DNA of 64,000 nucleotides from Linyphia triangularis (lineage: Eukaryota; Arthropoda; Arachnida; Araneae; Linyphiidae), in NCBI GenBank assembly GCA_963978545.1, contig OZ021722.1, positions 14,105,301-14,169,300 of the forward strand, written 5' to 3'. Below are positions 11,422 through 23,512 of this stretch, one piece after another; position 1 is the stretch's first letter, and every line of letters begins with the position of its first letter. The notes beneath the pieces were generated by a model. It was not told the DNA's origin and made no database searches. It saw nothing but the letters and a program-made list of their open reading frames with translations. Both the position numbers and the translations under genes were made by a program.

Positions 11422-11769
11422 TTCAAATATGGTGGCATTTCATTCATTAAAAAAACTAAACAGTAAAAGCAAAGTTTTTCCAATAAATATATAAGCTTTA
11501 TTAGCATGGTCAATTTTATGTGAACGATTTTGAATTCACGTTACGTTTTCATAGTTCTTTGGCGCTACAAAGAAAACATTCATCACATGCCATTGATAAG
11601 CCTTTTTCTTGCCTCCGAAAATTGATGGAATACATTGTCTTATATAACAAGTCTGTCTGCCAAGTTTTAGTTCAATTGGATGCCGAAAAGTTGGTTAGTT
11701 ACCCTCGAAAGAATGTGTCTGTTCCAAACAAACATGGAAACAAAATCACAGTTAAAATATAGGATTTTA

Positions 11770-12590
11770 AAAGTTGCTCAACTTCGAAGAGCAAACAAAA
11801 TGTTTACACTTTTATGTACATCATTTAAAAACAATATTTTACTTAAGTCTCTTTTTTAACTATTTTTAAACAATTTAAAATTGATTTAAAAAGATACATA
11901 ACTTCTTTCGAAGTTAATTATTTAGGTTAATTTAAAAAGTTATTCAACTACCTTCGAAATGGATTTAAAAAGTTATTCAATTTCAATTTACAAACAACAC
12001 TTTTATATACACTCTTTAAAAACTATATTTCACTTGAGTTTTTTTTAAACTTTTTTAACCTATTTTAATTGATTTAAAGTTTCCTCAACGACCTTAGAAG
12101 TTAATTATTTAAGTTGTTTTAAAAAGATACTCAACTACCTTCGAAATGGATTAAAAAAGTTACTCAATAACGAACAGCAAACAACACTTTTATGTACACC
12201 CTTAAAAAACTATATTTCACTTACTTTTTTTTAAACTTTTTTAACCTATTTTAATTGATTTAAAAGTTACTCAACTACCTTCGAAATGGATTAAAAAAGT
12301 TACTCAATATCGAACAGCAAACAACACTTTTATGTTCACCCTTTAAAAACTATATTGCGCTTAAGTTTCTTAAACGTTTTTTAACCTATTTTAATTGATT
12401 TAAAAGTTTCTCAACTACCTTCGAGGTTAATTATTTAAGTTGATTTAAAAAGTTTCTCAACTACTTTCGAAAAGGATTTAAAAAGTTACTCAATTTCGAA
12501 CAACAATATGCATTTTTACGTACACCCTTTCAAAACTATATTTCAGGTAAGTTTTTTTTTTTAAACTTGTCTTAACCTATTTTACTTCAC
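11770..12590 (+). repeat. Degenerate ~140-195 bp tandem repeat
   Basis: About five copies of a unit containing AAAGTTACTCAACTACCTTC, ATCGAACAGCAAACAACAC, CTTTTATGTACACCC, AAAACTATATTTCACTTA and TAACCTATTTTAATTGATTT. The TTTTATGTACAC landmark falls near 11805, 12000, 12187, 12327 and 12511, so spacing varies from about 140 to 196 bp, indicating internal deletions. No coding frame persists. Confidence 0.8.
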
Positions 12591-12989
12591 AAATATATTA
12601 TAAATTCCTATATTAGGTGTCGAAATCATTTAAAAAAAAAATCGACTAATAGTGCTAGTTGGTAAAAAGAAAATATCTAGTAGTTTTTACAATATCTAGT
12701 ATAAGAAAATCATTTTTAACAAAAAGTATTTTTTCTTGAAATATTTTTTACAACACATAATAAAGTTTAATTCCCTTTCTCACAGTTACTAAATTTTTTT
12801 TATTTAAATAAAATATTGATTTTAGGTTATTTTCGCATAAAATATCTAGTCATGATAGATATAGTGTACAAATCCTTCTCTTCTATTAAAAATTATCTAT
12901 TTAAAAAAAATTAGTACTATTTAGGAATCGATATATTAGAAAAAGTAGTAACACTTTTTCTAATACATCAATTCCTACCAAAGAGAAAA

Positions 12990-13095
12990 AAATTGCCCCC
13001 CCCCCTTCTCCCCCCAAAAAAATATGATTTTAAAAAGCAAAGTTCTATTACCTCCCTAACAATGCATATGACCCCCCCCCCCCCTCTCCCCTCTT
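12990..13095 (-). other. C-rich runs, G-quadruplex potential on minus strand
   Basis: Two clusters of long C tracts (about 12995-13016 and 13071-13092) give minus-strand G runs of 6 to 13 bases with short spacers. Confidence 0.55.
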
Positions 13096-13169
13096 CTGTA
13101 CAAAAAAAGAAGTTCAAAAGCAAAAATAATGTCTATGAATCTTAGGATTCCTTCCTTTAGAGAATGATG

Positions 13170-13285
13170 AAACTTGATAAATCCATTTTTTTTTGGATGC
13201 AAAATCTTAATATGGAATAATATTACGGGGCTTCTATTGAACCTTTTAAAGTTTGGTTTAGTTTTAATATGTAAATGACTCCTCG
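13170..13285 (+). repeat. Interspersed repeat E, copy 2
   Basis: Second copy of the 9955-10085 repeat, same orientation, ending next to a long A-rich tract (13290-13340). Confidence 0.7.
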
Positions 13286-13289
13286 CAAT

Positions 13290-13290
13290 A

Positions 13291-13321
<31 letters not shown>

Positions 13322-13785
13322 ATAAAAAAAAATAAAAAAACTAGGCGCATTTTTAAAAATTTTTGAACGCATTACAATGATAATGTATCTCTCAGAAAAC
13401 TACTCGTATGTAAATCTTTTGATAAGTTACAAAAGTCACAAATTATTCCTAAGCTCAAATTTTTTTTAAATATTTAGTTCTTAACACAAAGAAACGAATG
13501 TTCGAGTATGGAAAGGTGTAAAATTTAATAAAAAAGGTTCTAGTGTGAACAACCTTCTTTCAAAAGTGACCTCAAATACGCTGGCGTATGAACAATCGAT
13601 TTTTAAAATTGCCATTCCTGTGTCAAGAGTATGCAAATATTAGCACTGATTATTTTACAAAGAAATTATTAAAAAAACTAATAGTTACTTTACTATAGTA
13701 ATACTTTTTTATTAATAATATTTTGCTTCCTTCCCAATATTGTTTTTAAAATCCTGTTAAAAGTATTGAAAACGGTGAAGGGAAC

Positions 13786-13816
<31 letters not shown>

Positions 13817-13985
13817 CACTGGGAACTTGGCTGTGGTCATGAAAAAGTTTCGCTGGCATAGCAGGATTCGAAGTCAGCTATTTCTCTGAATTTCATTTTT
13901 TTTTTACTAAACAAAAACCAGTTTCCTGTACACTATTTATAGTTTAATAAGCTGAATTATATTTTTAACCAGTATTTTTTTTGGA
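13290..13985. other. AT-rich DNA with long A tracts
   Basis: A-rich runs at 13290-13340 and 13789-13816. A GGATTCGAAGTC word at 13862 resembles a tRNA T-loop but has no surrounding tRNA fold. No gene seen. Confidence 0.4.
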
Positions 13986-13990
13986 ATTTA

Positions 13991-14033
13991 GGGGGGAGGG
14001 GGAGGGGGGAGGGATAGTGGGAGGAGAGAAGGT
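13991..14033 (+). other. G-rich tract, G-quadruplex potential
   Basis: GGGGGGAGGGGGAGGGGGG followed by AGGG and later GGGAGG: four or more G runs separated by single A residues, on the plus strand. Confidence 0.65.
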
Positions 14034-14039
14034 AGGTAT

Positions 14040-14650
14040 TTTTACATACTCGAATTTATTTCTTCAGTATAAAACATTTTGACAAACCCAAATTGTTAAT
14101 CCGTAAACTACTGGTTTTTCCTTATCTGTATTTAAAAAAAAAAAATATTTTTTAATTTTCGAATTATGCGATGAAATATATTTTTTTAAACGTTTAAATA
14201 TACTTCTCTGAGTCAAAGATAATAAATCAATCAAACTAAGTGTCACCAAATTTATTCATAATAATCTCCCTAACATATTTTTTAAACTCTTTATACAAGT
14301 AAGTTTAATATATTTAAAGGAATGAACAAGGAATTTTTTGACAATAAATTAGATGTCTTGTTCATACAATTTATATGGAGCGACATATTTTTTATATATA
14401 CTTAATTTTATCTTATTTGTTACTGAAGGACTATCTATTTTCTAAATTTTATTTTAATCATCTAATTAGTTATGTATCACGTACGTGTGTTTCGGATGGC
14501 TAGACAGAAATAGAAGTGATTTTTTCCGTACGCAATTTTGGACTTTTGCGTACGGAACACTAAATAGAGGGAAACGTAACAAACCATCGAATTGAAAAAT
14601 TATATTTAGATTGCTAATGACATTTGATTACATATATGTTACCGGCAATG
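14040..14650. other. AT-rich intergenic DNA, no feature
   Basis: No gene or repeat identified. Confidence 0.4.
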
Positions 14651-14659
14651 TATGAACCG

Positions 14660-15343
14660 TAGAGGTCGGAAATATCGATCAAAATAAATATCGATACTAT
14701 ATCGTTGCATAGAAAAAAATATCGATATAGATACATGATTTTTTTTTTATTTGATTTTCAATTTTGTCAGAAACGAAGTTTTTCGGGGCAAATTTCTACT
14801 TTTCATGAATTCATGCCAAAATTGTTTTAGTAAATAAATTATAAAAATTGCTTTAGTAAATAAATTATATTATCAATCAGAATAAATAAAATACATTTGG
14901 ATGTCAATGCATAAATTCATATTAATTTTTAAAGAAGAAATTTCGAAAAGTAGTTTACCGCATACTTTGCTAATAGAGATGTTTTTAATATTTAAAATTA
15001 GATGCAAAATTCCTGGCACACGTTGGCAACAGAAATGGTACTATGTTAATCACTACTAATAATTGATTTTAGCTTTCTTTACATTATGTTTTCTTTTTGG
15101 TTAGGGTGCCACTTTAACTGTCTCTCAGCCAAGTCCAAACTTTAGTTTTGAAGTTTTTGAAAAGGGAATAAAGAAAATCGAAAACACACATGGAACTACA
15201 AAATGATCATACATTTTTTTTTTTTTTTTTTTTTTGTTGAAAATATCGATATAATGGTGACTTGTATTGATATTTTTATCATCGATATTTTTTTTTTAAA
15301 TATCGATAAAAATATAGTCGTATCGATATATCGCCGACCTCTA
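14660..15343. mobile_element. hAT-like MITE with 8-bp target duplication
   Basis: The 684-bp element has terminal inverted repeats TAGAGGTCGGAAATATCGAT and, read inward from the right, TAGAGGTCGGCGATATATCG. It is flanked by ATGAACCG (14652-14659) and ATGAACCT (15344-15351), an 8-bp duplication with one mismatch. TAGAG-type ends with 8-bp duplications are typical of hAT elements. The terminal regions are full of ATCGAT words. The interior (about 14815-15065) is homologous to interspersed family A. No transposase. Confidence 0.85.
14815..15065 (+). repeat. Interspersed family A fragment inside the hAT-like MITE
   Basis: Contains the family A landmarks ATCAGAATAAATAAAATACA, TTTGGATGTCAATGCATAAA, GTAGTTTACCGCATACTTTG and TTGGCAACAGAAATGGTAC. 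These also occur at 29600-29870, 37140-37340 and, inverted, at 63270-63660. Confidence 0.7.
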
Positions 15344-15351
15344 ATGAACCT

Positions 15352-17330
15352 GCAATGTATGAACATTCTATAGAATACCGAGGCGTTTTATATAATACCC
15401 AGCCTTTTAAGGCAATGTTTGAGATTATTGTATATTTTCCTTAGGCATTCCATAGAATGACAAATGCGCTTTAGGCAAACTATGAAAAAAAGGTCACTTT
15501 TAGAAAATACTTTCTAATACAATGCGAGGCACAAAAGTAAAACGTATATTTTTGTTCACAGCCGAAGTAGAAAGTATTTTGATTTGTCTCTCTACCATAA
15601 TTTAATAGCCACAAATATTTACTTACCATCCCACTCAATGTAAGTGGTGAAAATACTACCGGTATTTATTATCAAAAGGGGGGAAAATGAGTTCAGATTA
15701 AATGTAAAAAAAAAACTAGAAACTATCAAAAAAACTATAAAAGATTGAGAAAACGGAAAAGACTATTAGAGAATGAAAAGCTAAGAAATAAATCCAAATT
15801 CTAGATTTCTGAAAGCCCGGCTGATCATTTTTTTTTTTTTTTTTTTTACCCTAAAGTGATTCTAAAATGAAACATGCAATTTAAAAGGGATCGCATTTTC
15901 TCACGAATCGTTGACAGAGAAAATGTTAGGAAATGAAAAAGTATGTTTTTAAAATGAATATTATGTATATTTTATTTTGAAATTTGACCCTTGAGGGAAA
16001 CTTGCAAAGTATAAAAAAAAACGTATTTTTCTAGAAAAATGGAAAGAAACGGCTTTTTTTAGAAAGAAAAAAAAATAGATTTTAAAGTGAAAAATTATTT
16101 GTTTAATTTTTCAAGAAAACGAAGCACCGGAAATCCTCTGAAGATTTTCATCCATCCCAACCTAAGTGGAGAAAGATTATTTGTCGCTTGCGTATGTAGG
16201 GATTGCACTTTTTTCCTACTAATAAACAGATTAGAACTGCAAAATCACGATGAATCAAATAGTTACCTTTGTATTGAGAGCTACGAATTTCATCACAGTA
16301 AAATTTTAATTATACAATATCAGAAACTTAAATTTGATGTTAATTGTTGTAAGAGTAGAATTTTATTAAAGGGCCAAAAGCTATCACCAGCACTTTAAAT
16401 ACATTAAAATTATACTTGGAAAATTTATTTTTTCGTAACCAAAATCACCAAAAATCAATTTCGTTCTAAATCACCATAATTTTGCTTAAATAATAATAAT
16501 AATAAAAAAATATTTTATTTTAAAAGCCGAAGTAATGAAATATCATTTGGATGACGTATTACCGTATGGAAAATTCATTTTTGAGCTACTTTTTCAGATA
16601 GCTTGATACCATCTAGACCTTAAAAAATTGTATTTTAGCATAGTTATCCATTTAAAACTTTTTTTTATTACACTTTGTAAAATGTTTCAGTTAAGGTATA
16701 CATATACAATTGAGATGATTTTTTTTAATTTTTAGGTTATAGTTTAAAAATTTTTGGCAGTATATCAGAATTAAAAATGATGCATTTTTATATACAAACT
16801 TTTTTTCCGCCAATTTTTTAATCAGCTAATTGCAATTAAAGTCACTAATTGGGACGTTATTAGAACATACATAAATAAACTTGTAATTAACTTAGAGGTA
16901 TTATTTTTATTGCAAATGTGAGATAATATATTGATGCATGTTTCTATGGAGAAATTTGAAGTTAGCTTCAATATTTATTTAATTATAAGTTTTTGAAAGA
17001 AAAAAAAGTTTGAAAAAATACATATTTTTTAACAAAAAGTTAAGATTAAAATAGGTATAAAAAATTTGTTTATAACAATATATATTAGATTCTCCATAGA
17101 AAACACATTAACAACTATTGTCTACAAAACAAAATTAGAATTTTGTAAATCGGACTATTTTTAATGAAGTTATGACCTTTGGCGTAAAGTCACATAACAC
17201 CAAAATGTCATTCTTCAGAAAACGCGTTTAAAGTTTACTACACTAATGAACGGGATACAAAACAGGTTCACAAAACCTACTGTAATTCAAAAAGTAATTA
17301 GAGTCTCAGAAAGAAAATGATATCATTTTA
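15352..17330. other. AT-rich intergenic DNA, no feature
   Basis: The longest open frame is 103 codons (16087-16398, plus strand). It has no motif I recognise, ordinary AT composition and no repeat partner, so I consider it probably chance. T tracts occur at about 15215 and 15830. Confidence 0.4.
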
Positions 17331-17342
17331 ATGGTAATGATT

Positions 17343-17513
17343 TGGTTGGTTGTATTCAGATTATCTGGCGCCGTCAGCAACACGAGGGCTATAATGCGCC
17401 GAAACTTTCGTCATTAGACAAGCCAAAATACATTTACAAACACCCATGCCTAACACGGTACTCGAACCCGCAACCTCGCGGTCTAGAAGCCAGCACGCTA
17501 ACCACTACACCGT
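17343..17513 (-). mobile_element. tRNA-derived SINE, copy 3 (5'-truncated head)
   Basis: Minus-strand copy lacking roughly the first ten bases of the tRNA-like head. Flanks AATGGTAATGA (near 17330-17340) and AATGGTAATTA (from 17514) form the target duplication. The B box GGTTCGAGTACC shows one substitution from the family. Confidence 0.88.
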
Positions 17514-17524
17514 TAATGGTAATT

Positions 17525-18950
17525 AATTCGGAAATATTTTAAAAACAAAAAACAAAAACGCAGACTTGAGTCAAACTTCGCGATTCCTAATGTATATGTA
17601 TACCTTAAAATATTTTTTAATTGGCCGTTTTATGCTTGTCGATGAATTTTCTGGGAATTGAGTGAAACCGATTGCCGAACGTCCGAAATGGCACTAGAAT
17701 GTGCTGTTGACCCGTAAACCATATTTTAAGTATAATTTTGAACTGTTTATAGAGAATATTATTCATAAGTTCAAGTCCTTTTTGCTGCAAATTGGTATTG
17801 AAAGTAAAATATTGAAAAATGCAAGCAAGACTTGTCAATGAACCGACACCATGTTTTCAAAAAATAATAATGAGGTAAGTTTTTTCGAATTTTTATTCTT
17901 ATTCTCATGTTGCTAACTAAGTCTAAGCCACAAAAAAAAAAAAAAAAAATGTGCAAATTATTGGTATCACGCAATAAGCTTTTGCTGTTTTATCATTTGG
18001 CCAATGCATCATATGGCCGAAGCCTTTCGAAATTTTTTGTTAAAAAGTTTATAAATATAGTGTCAGATAACCATTTGTTATTAGTTTTGTTAAATTTATA
18101 GAGTTTTGAAAGAAATTTATAACATCGCCCTTTTTTCCGGAGAAAAATCGGATTTTCTTTTTCTTCCTTTTTTTTAAAACTTTTCTATTAAAAATGTACA
18201 AATATTTATTTCTTATATATAATTTATTTATACTGGGCTCTACTTCTACACTAACTGAAAAAAAAAAAAAAAACTCTGATAATTTGGCTTTTAAACAGTA
18301 AATCAAATCGTTTCCACCAAAAGATATTTTTTGGCAGTTGCTAAGTAAAAAAATTTCAAATAAAGTCTATTACTATAAAAATACAGCTCAAAATCTAGTG
18401 AAATATTATTCTTGGTTTTTCCATGTTACAGATTTTTTCATTATATAAAAAATTATCTTAATTATTTTTATTTTAAATCATAAATTCTCAATTTGGCCTG
18501 TTTTAAAAAATCCCCCCCCCCCCCTATCCCCGTAAGTGACTAAAATTGGTCTTTCACCTTATAGTTTAAGTCCCAGTATCTTTTGACTTTTCAATACAAA
18601 CCTAAAACAATTTTGTCCTTAAGAACGATGCATGGTACAATTTTTTTTTCTCTACAACCCCTGAAACAATGAGATTGAAAATAATTCGATACCATATCTC
18701 AAAATGTTTGACCTTGACATTGATAAGTTCAAACAATGTCGAATGTGAAATACTAAATAAAGCCTAATTAAATTACTTTCCAAATATATTGAATTTTAGA
18801 ATGTTTTATAACTTTGAAACATTCTTATAAAGATTTTTTTTTTCTTTTTTTGTAATTTCGAACATTATTTCAAAATCCGAATTTTTTTCGATTTAGAAAA
18901 CAAGTTTTAACTTTGAAAAAAATTTCCGATCTTTTATTGGAATTTTTTCT

Positions 18951-18986
<36 letters not shown>

Positions 18987-19110
18987 ACAAGTAAGTTGAA
19001 TTTTGATGAGTATGTGTGATTAGAGTTAACTTGAAGTGAATTATCTTTTGCTGAATTCGAAAGAATAATAATATAAAAGAATACGCTCCCCCCCCCCTCC
19101 CCAATTCCCA
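17525..19110. other. AT-rich intergenic DNA, no feature
   Basis: Short overlapping open frames on both strands without motifs. C run at 18512-18524 and T tract at 18957-18980. Confidence 0.4.
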
Positions 19111-19111
19111 C

Positions 19112-19705
19112 AAGAAGCTGTTCTTAATAAAATTATATTTTTAATTTATGGTCTATTGACACAAACCTGTAAGGAAAATCATTAACCATATGATAAGTGG
19201 GTGAGCCTAGTTACAAAATTTTACAACAAAATCTCCCCCAATATCATATTTTGGAACCAAGATAGAAGCAACTTTACTCAGATATTATACGCTCCGTGCG
19301 TGATTTTATAATATCCCATTTAATATAAGCTTTATTAAGACCAGTTTCTAATAAAAGCTTCTTATATAATATCTGAGTAAAGTTGCTTCTGTCTTGGTTC
19401 CAAAATATGATATTGGAGGAAATTTTGTTTTAAAATTTTGTAACTAGGCTCACCCACTTATCATATGGTTAATGATTTTCCTTACAGGTTTGTGTCAATA
19501 GACCATGGGAAGACCATTTTATTAGAAGCTGGTCTTAATAAAGTTATTCTTGGGGACTTATGGTCTATTGACACAAACCTGTAAGGAAAATCATTAACCA
19601 TATGATAAGTGGGTGAGCCTAGTTACAAAACTTTAAAACAAAATTTCCCCTAATATCATATTTTAGAACCAAGATAGAAGTAACTTTACTCGGATATTAT
19701 TTGGG
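19112..19705. repeat. Three-armed inverted/direct repeat
   Basis: Three copies of a roughly 145-bp module containing TGGTCTATTGACACAAACCT, CATATGATAAGTGGGTGAGC and GATAGAAGCAACTTTACTC. Copy 1 is at 19147-19288 (plus), copy 2 at 19366-19507 (minus), copy 3 at 19557-19700 (plus). The direct copies also share an upstream word AGAAGCTG.TCTTAATAAA (19112 and 19533). Copies are about 90-95% alike by eye. No coding capacity. It resembles a fold-back element that has gained an extra arm; class unknown. Confidence 0.85.
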
Positions 19706-20515
19706 ATTCTTGGTATGCTTCTACCCATTTATTAATATCCTAGACACCTAGACACCTTCAATTTGACATTTAGAACACGTTTCCCTTTGTCTTCTACTGT
19801 TGCATTTCTGTTTCGGCTGCATAATTTATAAACTGACTTCTGGTTGTTTGTCCCCATTGAGTTTATTAAATTGAATTTTATCTTTTAAATTCGAATTTAA
19901 AGTAGTAGTAACTTGAAATTAACTTCCTGTTAATTCCCTGTTAATTTTGTAAAATTGATTTTTCGTTATTTTTTCATTCAAATTTATAACTCAAAGTTGA
20001 ACAGTGAGATTGAAGTGCCAATTAAAATTAAATAATAACTTCATATATATATATAAAAAAAAAAAAAATTAATTGCTAATAGCTTCATAAAAAATTATTT
20101 TATTAATAAATTATTATATAATTGATTAATAACTTTATTAATAAATTTATTAAAAAAATTTATTCAGAATAAAAAAAATCAAAAGTTTTGAATCTAAGAT
20201 GAGGTGTAAATGATTGTTATAAGTAATATTCAATTAATCAATATATTTTATGTTTTTGTTGAATAACTTATGTAGTAAAATAAAATTAAGACACAATTAC
20301 AGAATAATAAAGTTTTTTTAAGCACGATAGAACATTTAGTTTTAACATAAACCAGGCATTAAACAGTAAGTTATAATGAATATTAGGAGAGCTCACCAAG
20401 ATCGTCAATGAATAATTCATTTTTTCTCCTGTCAGTTACGTATCAGTACTCTTTTTGTCTTTAACATTACAATTGAATTAGATTGAGCTTCAAAATTTAT
20501 TTATTTTTATCAAAT
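19706..20515. other. AT-rich intergenic DNA, no feature
   Basis: No gene or repeat identified. Confidence 0.4.
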
Positions 20516-20516
20516 T

Positions 20517-20705
20517 TTATTAATATTTTTTTTTAACTTCAAATGATTATTTTAAATGTATATTAATTTTCAAATTATTAATATTTATTTCAATTTCAAT
20601 TGATTACTTTAAATGCACATTAATGTTAAAGTTATTAATGTTTATTTTGACTTCAAATTATTACTTTAAATTTATATTAATATTTATTTTGACTTCAAAT
20701 GAAAC
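20517..20705 (+). repeat. ~60-bp AT tandem repeat, about 3 copies
   Basis: Unit of the form CTTCAAATGATTATTTTAAA - TATTAAT - ATTAATATTTATTT, with starts near 20527, 20587 and 20650. The third copy is shortened. Confidence 0.65.
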
Positions 20706-20709
20706 ATAT

Positions 20710-23480
20710 TATAATGAACTTATAGAGATATGTATTGTTTGTACAGTTTAAATGACACATAGATCTATTGCAATAAATTATTATTACTTTAGTTCCAATA
20801 ATTATTTAAAATAAAATAATTTATCTCTGACCTTCGAAGGTTATATACTACGCAACATTTTTAAACAGTTGAGCATTTCTTTTAAATTAGTATATAAACA
20901 ATGAATAAAGGAAAAATGCTCAACTTCTTAGAATTTTCACATGAGAATTGAAAATCTTACAACGTTAAGAAAATTGTGAGAAGTACTGTTCTGTAACATA
21001 ACTTAAATGCAAAATATTATCCCGGAGAAAATTAGCTCTTTTTAAATAATTAATTTTTTAGACACATTTTTTCAAAGTTCAACTTTTTTTAAAAAATTTC
21101 AGGAGAGAAAAACTATAATGCAATTTCCAATTTAAATAAATTGGAAATTGTGAGCATTTAAAAGAGTTATTGTCACAGTGGCTAAAGTCAATTAGTCTTT
21201 ATTTGAAACAAAAGATTTTAATCTTAAGAGGACTTGGTATTCCTAATTTTTTTTTCATTATTTAAACCTTTAAAATTACAATTTTTACATATTTGAAATT
21301 AATACTAGTCAAAGCTAAATTTTATTTTTTTTTTTAAATTCACATAATGCTCTAACTTTTCAAATTAAAAAAAAATAATAGTAATAAAATTTCAAATTCT
21401 ACCTTCTTTTTCATTTTTTGAAATTTTTTCCTGATTTTTAAATAAAGTGGGTCTAGTAATATATTCTAAACTTTTAGGCATCGAGTTTTGAATAAGAAAA
21501 ATAGTTTGGGAGAGGAAAAAAAAAAAAAAAAAAGAAGAAGAAAAAAAAAAAAGAGAGAGAAATTTTTTTTTTAATTTTTTTTTTTTGTGAAAACAAGGGG
21601 TACCAGGTCCCTTTAACAAACCATCTGTTTCATACAGTAAGCTGCCCCCTGGTGGAGAGTTATTGAAGTTGTGACTCAGTTCACTTTTCTTTCAACAAGT
21701 TAGTTCTTCTAGATTGAATTTATGGACAGAGCTCAACTTACAAACGTAGGGGCCCAGGGCACAAACTTTAATTGGGGACTCCCTTCTCTTGATAAACGAC
21801 TTTCGTAAGAACATAATACCAATAAAAGAGGCCTTACATACCAATTGTAATAAAATAAAGATTGTTCGAACAATAATTTAGATCAACAAAAATTGCATCA
21901 AATGAATGGAATAAGAAATGACATTTATTACAGTAAAATGTATATTCTAAAAAATTTTGAACACGCATACAATTTTAAAAGCTGACAAATTGTAAAATTT
22001 ATTATATATAATTGAATTAAATGGTAATCTCTCTCTACAATCCTGTAAACATATTTAAGTTCATGCAAAATAGTTTAAGGCATTCAAATATAGCATATAG
22101 TAGTTGTGCAATCTATATGTTGTATATGCTCGCCGACGATAGGCGCAACAATGAGCCTTTCCTTTACAAAAATAAACTTTAAATAAACTTATTTTTTTGG
22201 AACTTCTAAAAATTTCGGTTTTTGGAACAGAATTATTTGGGGGCCCCCGAAATTCGGGTATCAATTGAAGATCTTTATAGTGTAGAGTATTTTCACTATA
22301 TTATAAAATTGCAGATTTTACAGTTTGAGTCTTAGCTAAAGCCTTTGACCACCTATTGACTCATAGTTAAGAGAAATAAAGTGTTTTATTATTTACTCAG
22401 TAGACTCATAAAAGAAGAGCATAGTTTCCTTAAATTCTAATGAGTAAGTTGGAATTTTAAAATGAATAACAATATTGGGGATATTTAATCGTCAGGAAGT
22501 TTCGAAAATAAAATATTCGAAAAAATGAATGATATCATACAAGAATGTAGATGACATTTTCCAGAAATGTATCCAAAATCATTGGTAAACTATGAATCGA
22601 TAATTTTTTTCTAACTAAAGTAACATTTATTATTAACTTTAACAAATTATCATTTTAACACACTGCATCTCAAGAAGCAATATCACTTTGTTCCTGCATC
22701 ATAAACTTAATGCTAGGTTTTTTCAGTAACAATTTCTGCCAGAGTATTGCTTTGTAGCATATGAATAACAAGCATAACTTCAGTAATAAAAGTTAATTAA
22801 AAATTTTGAAGACAAAATAAATAGTGATTTTTTTTTATCATTAATATTTTAATCAATTATACGCCATCTTATAAAAACTTTGTAAGTGTAATAATGATAA
22901 AAAAATTCTAGTTATTTTTCCTTCCAATTTTTTTTTAAAACTTTTATTATTGACTAAACTTTTATTAGACTTGTTGAAAAATTTCATATGCTTACAAGGC
23001 AATACTCCGGTAGAAAGAAAACAGTAATACAATGAATATCAATTTAAATGCCCTGGAATGATCGTGAAACAGAATACAGTTCTGTTATATCTTTTAAAGA
23101 AATATTTGTTTTTATAAGTGATTAGTGATAAATCAAGGATACATATTTAGTTCACTTTTATTTTCAAGTCTAAAATAGAAAAAACACGATACTTTAATTA
23201 TAAAAAGTCTATGACAACGCCAATAAAGATAAATAAAAAAACACGCTATATTAATATATATTGTTCTGATAACTGAAAAGCAAAGCAGATAAAAAAAATA
23301 CCACCTTTTACCTAAATTCCCGATGGAATTAAAGAGCCTTAAGTCCCGATAGAATGAAAACTATGCAGTTAATTAAATAGTACATAATCCAAGTTCATTT
23401 GAGGCGAATACTCTAATATCTTATCCAAATACTCCCCAAAAATAATCAAATAAAAATAAAAAGAAGAACAAAACTATGCC
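20710..23480. other. AT-rich intergenic DNA downstream of the RING gene, no feature
   Basis: No gene found. A/G-rich and T-rich low-complexity sequence at 21512-21590 creates a spurious Phe/Lys-rich frame. GC-richer stretches near 21640 and 21750 have no identity I can name. The closest minus-strand AATAAA to the RING gene that I saw is near 23158. Confidence 0.4.
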
Positions 23481-23486
23481 ACTCAC
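23481..23486 (-). promoter_or_regulatory. Candidate splice donor just after the RING stop codon
   Basis: On the minus strand a GTGAGT follows TTAAGGG, about 27-32 bases after the stop codon. If used, it would splice a 3' UTR; it would not alter the protein. Evidence is the hexamer alone. Confidence 0.25.
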
Positions 23487-23512
23487 CCCTTAATAATGCC
23501 GTTTGAACCAAC

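Noticed and set aside
13855..13880. tRNA gene near GGATTCGAAGTC
   Set aside because: No A box at proper distance and no cloverleaf stems.
16087..16398. 103-codon plus-strand ORF as a small gene
   Set aside because: No motif, ordinary AT composition and no promoter or splice context; chance frames of this size are expected.
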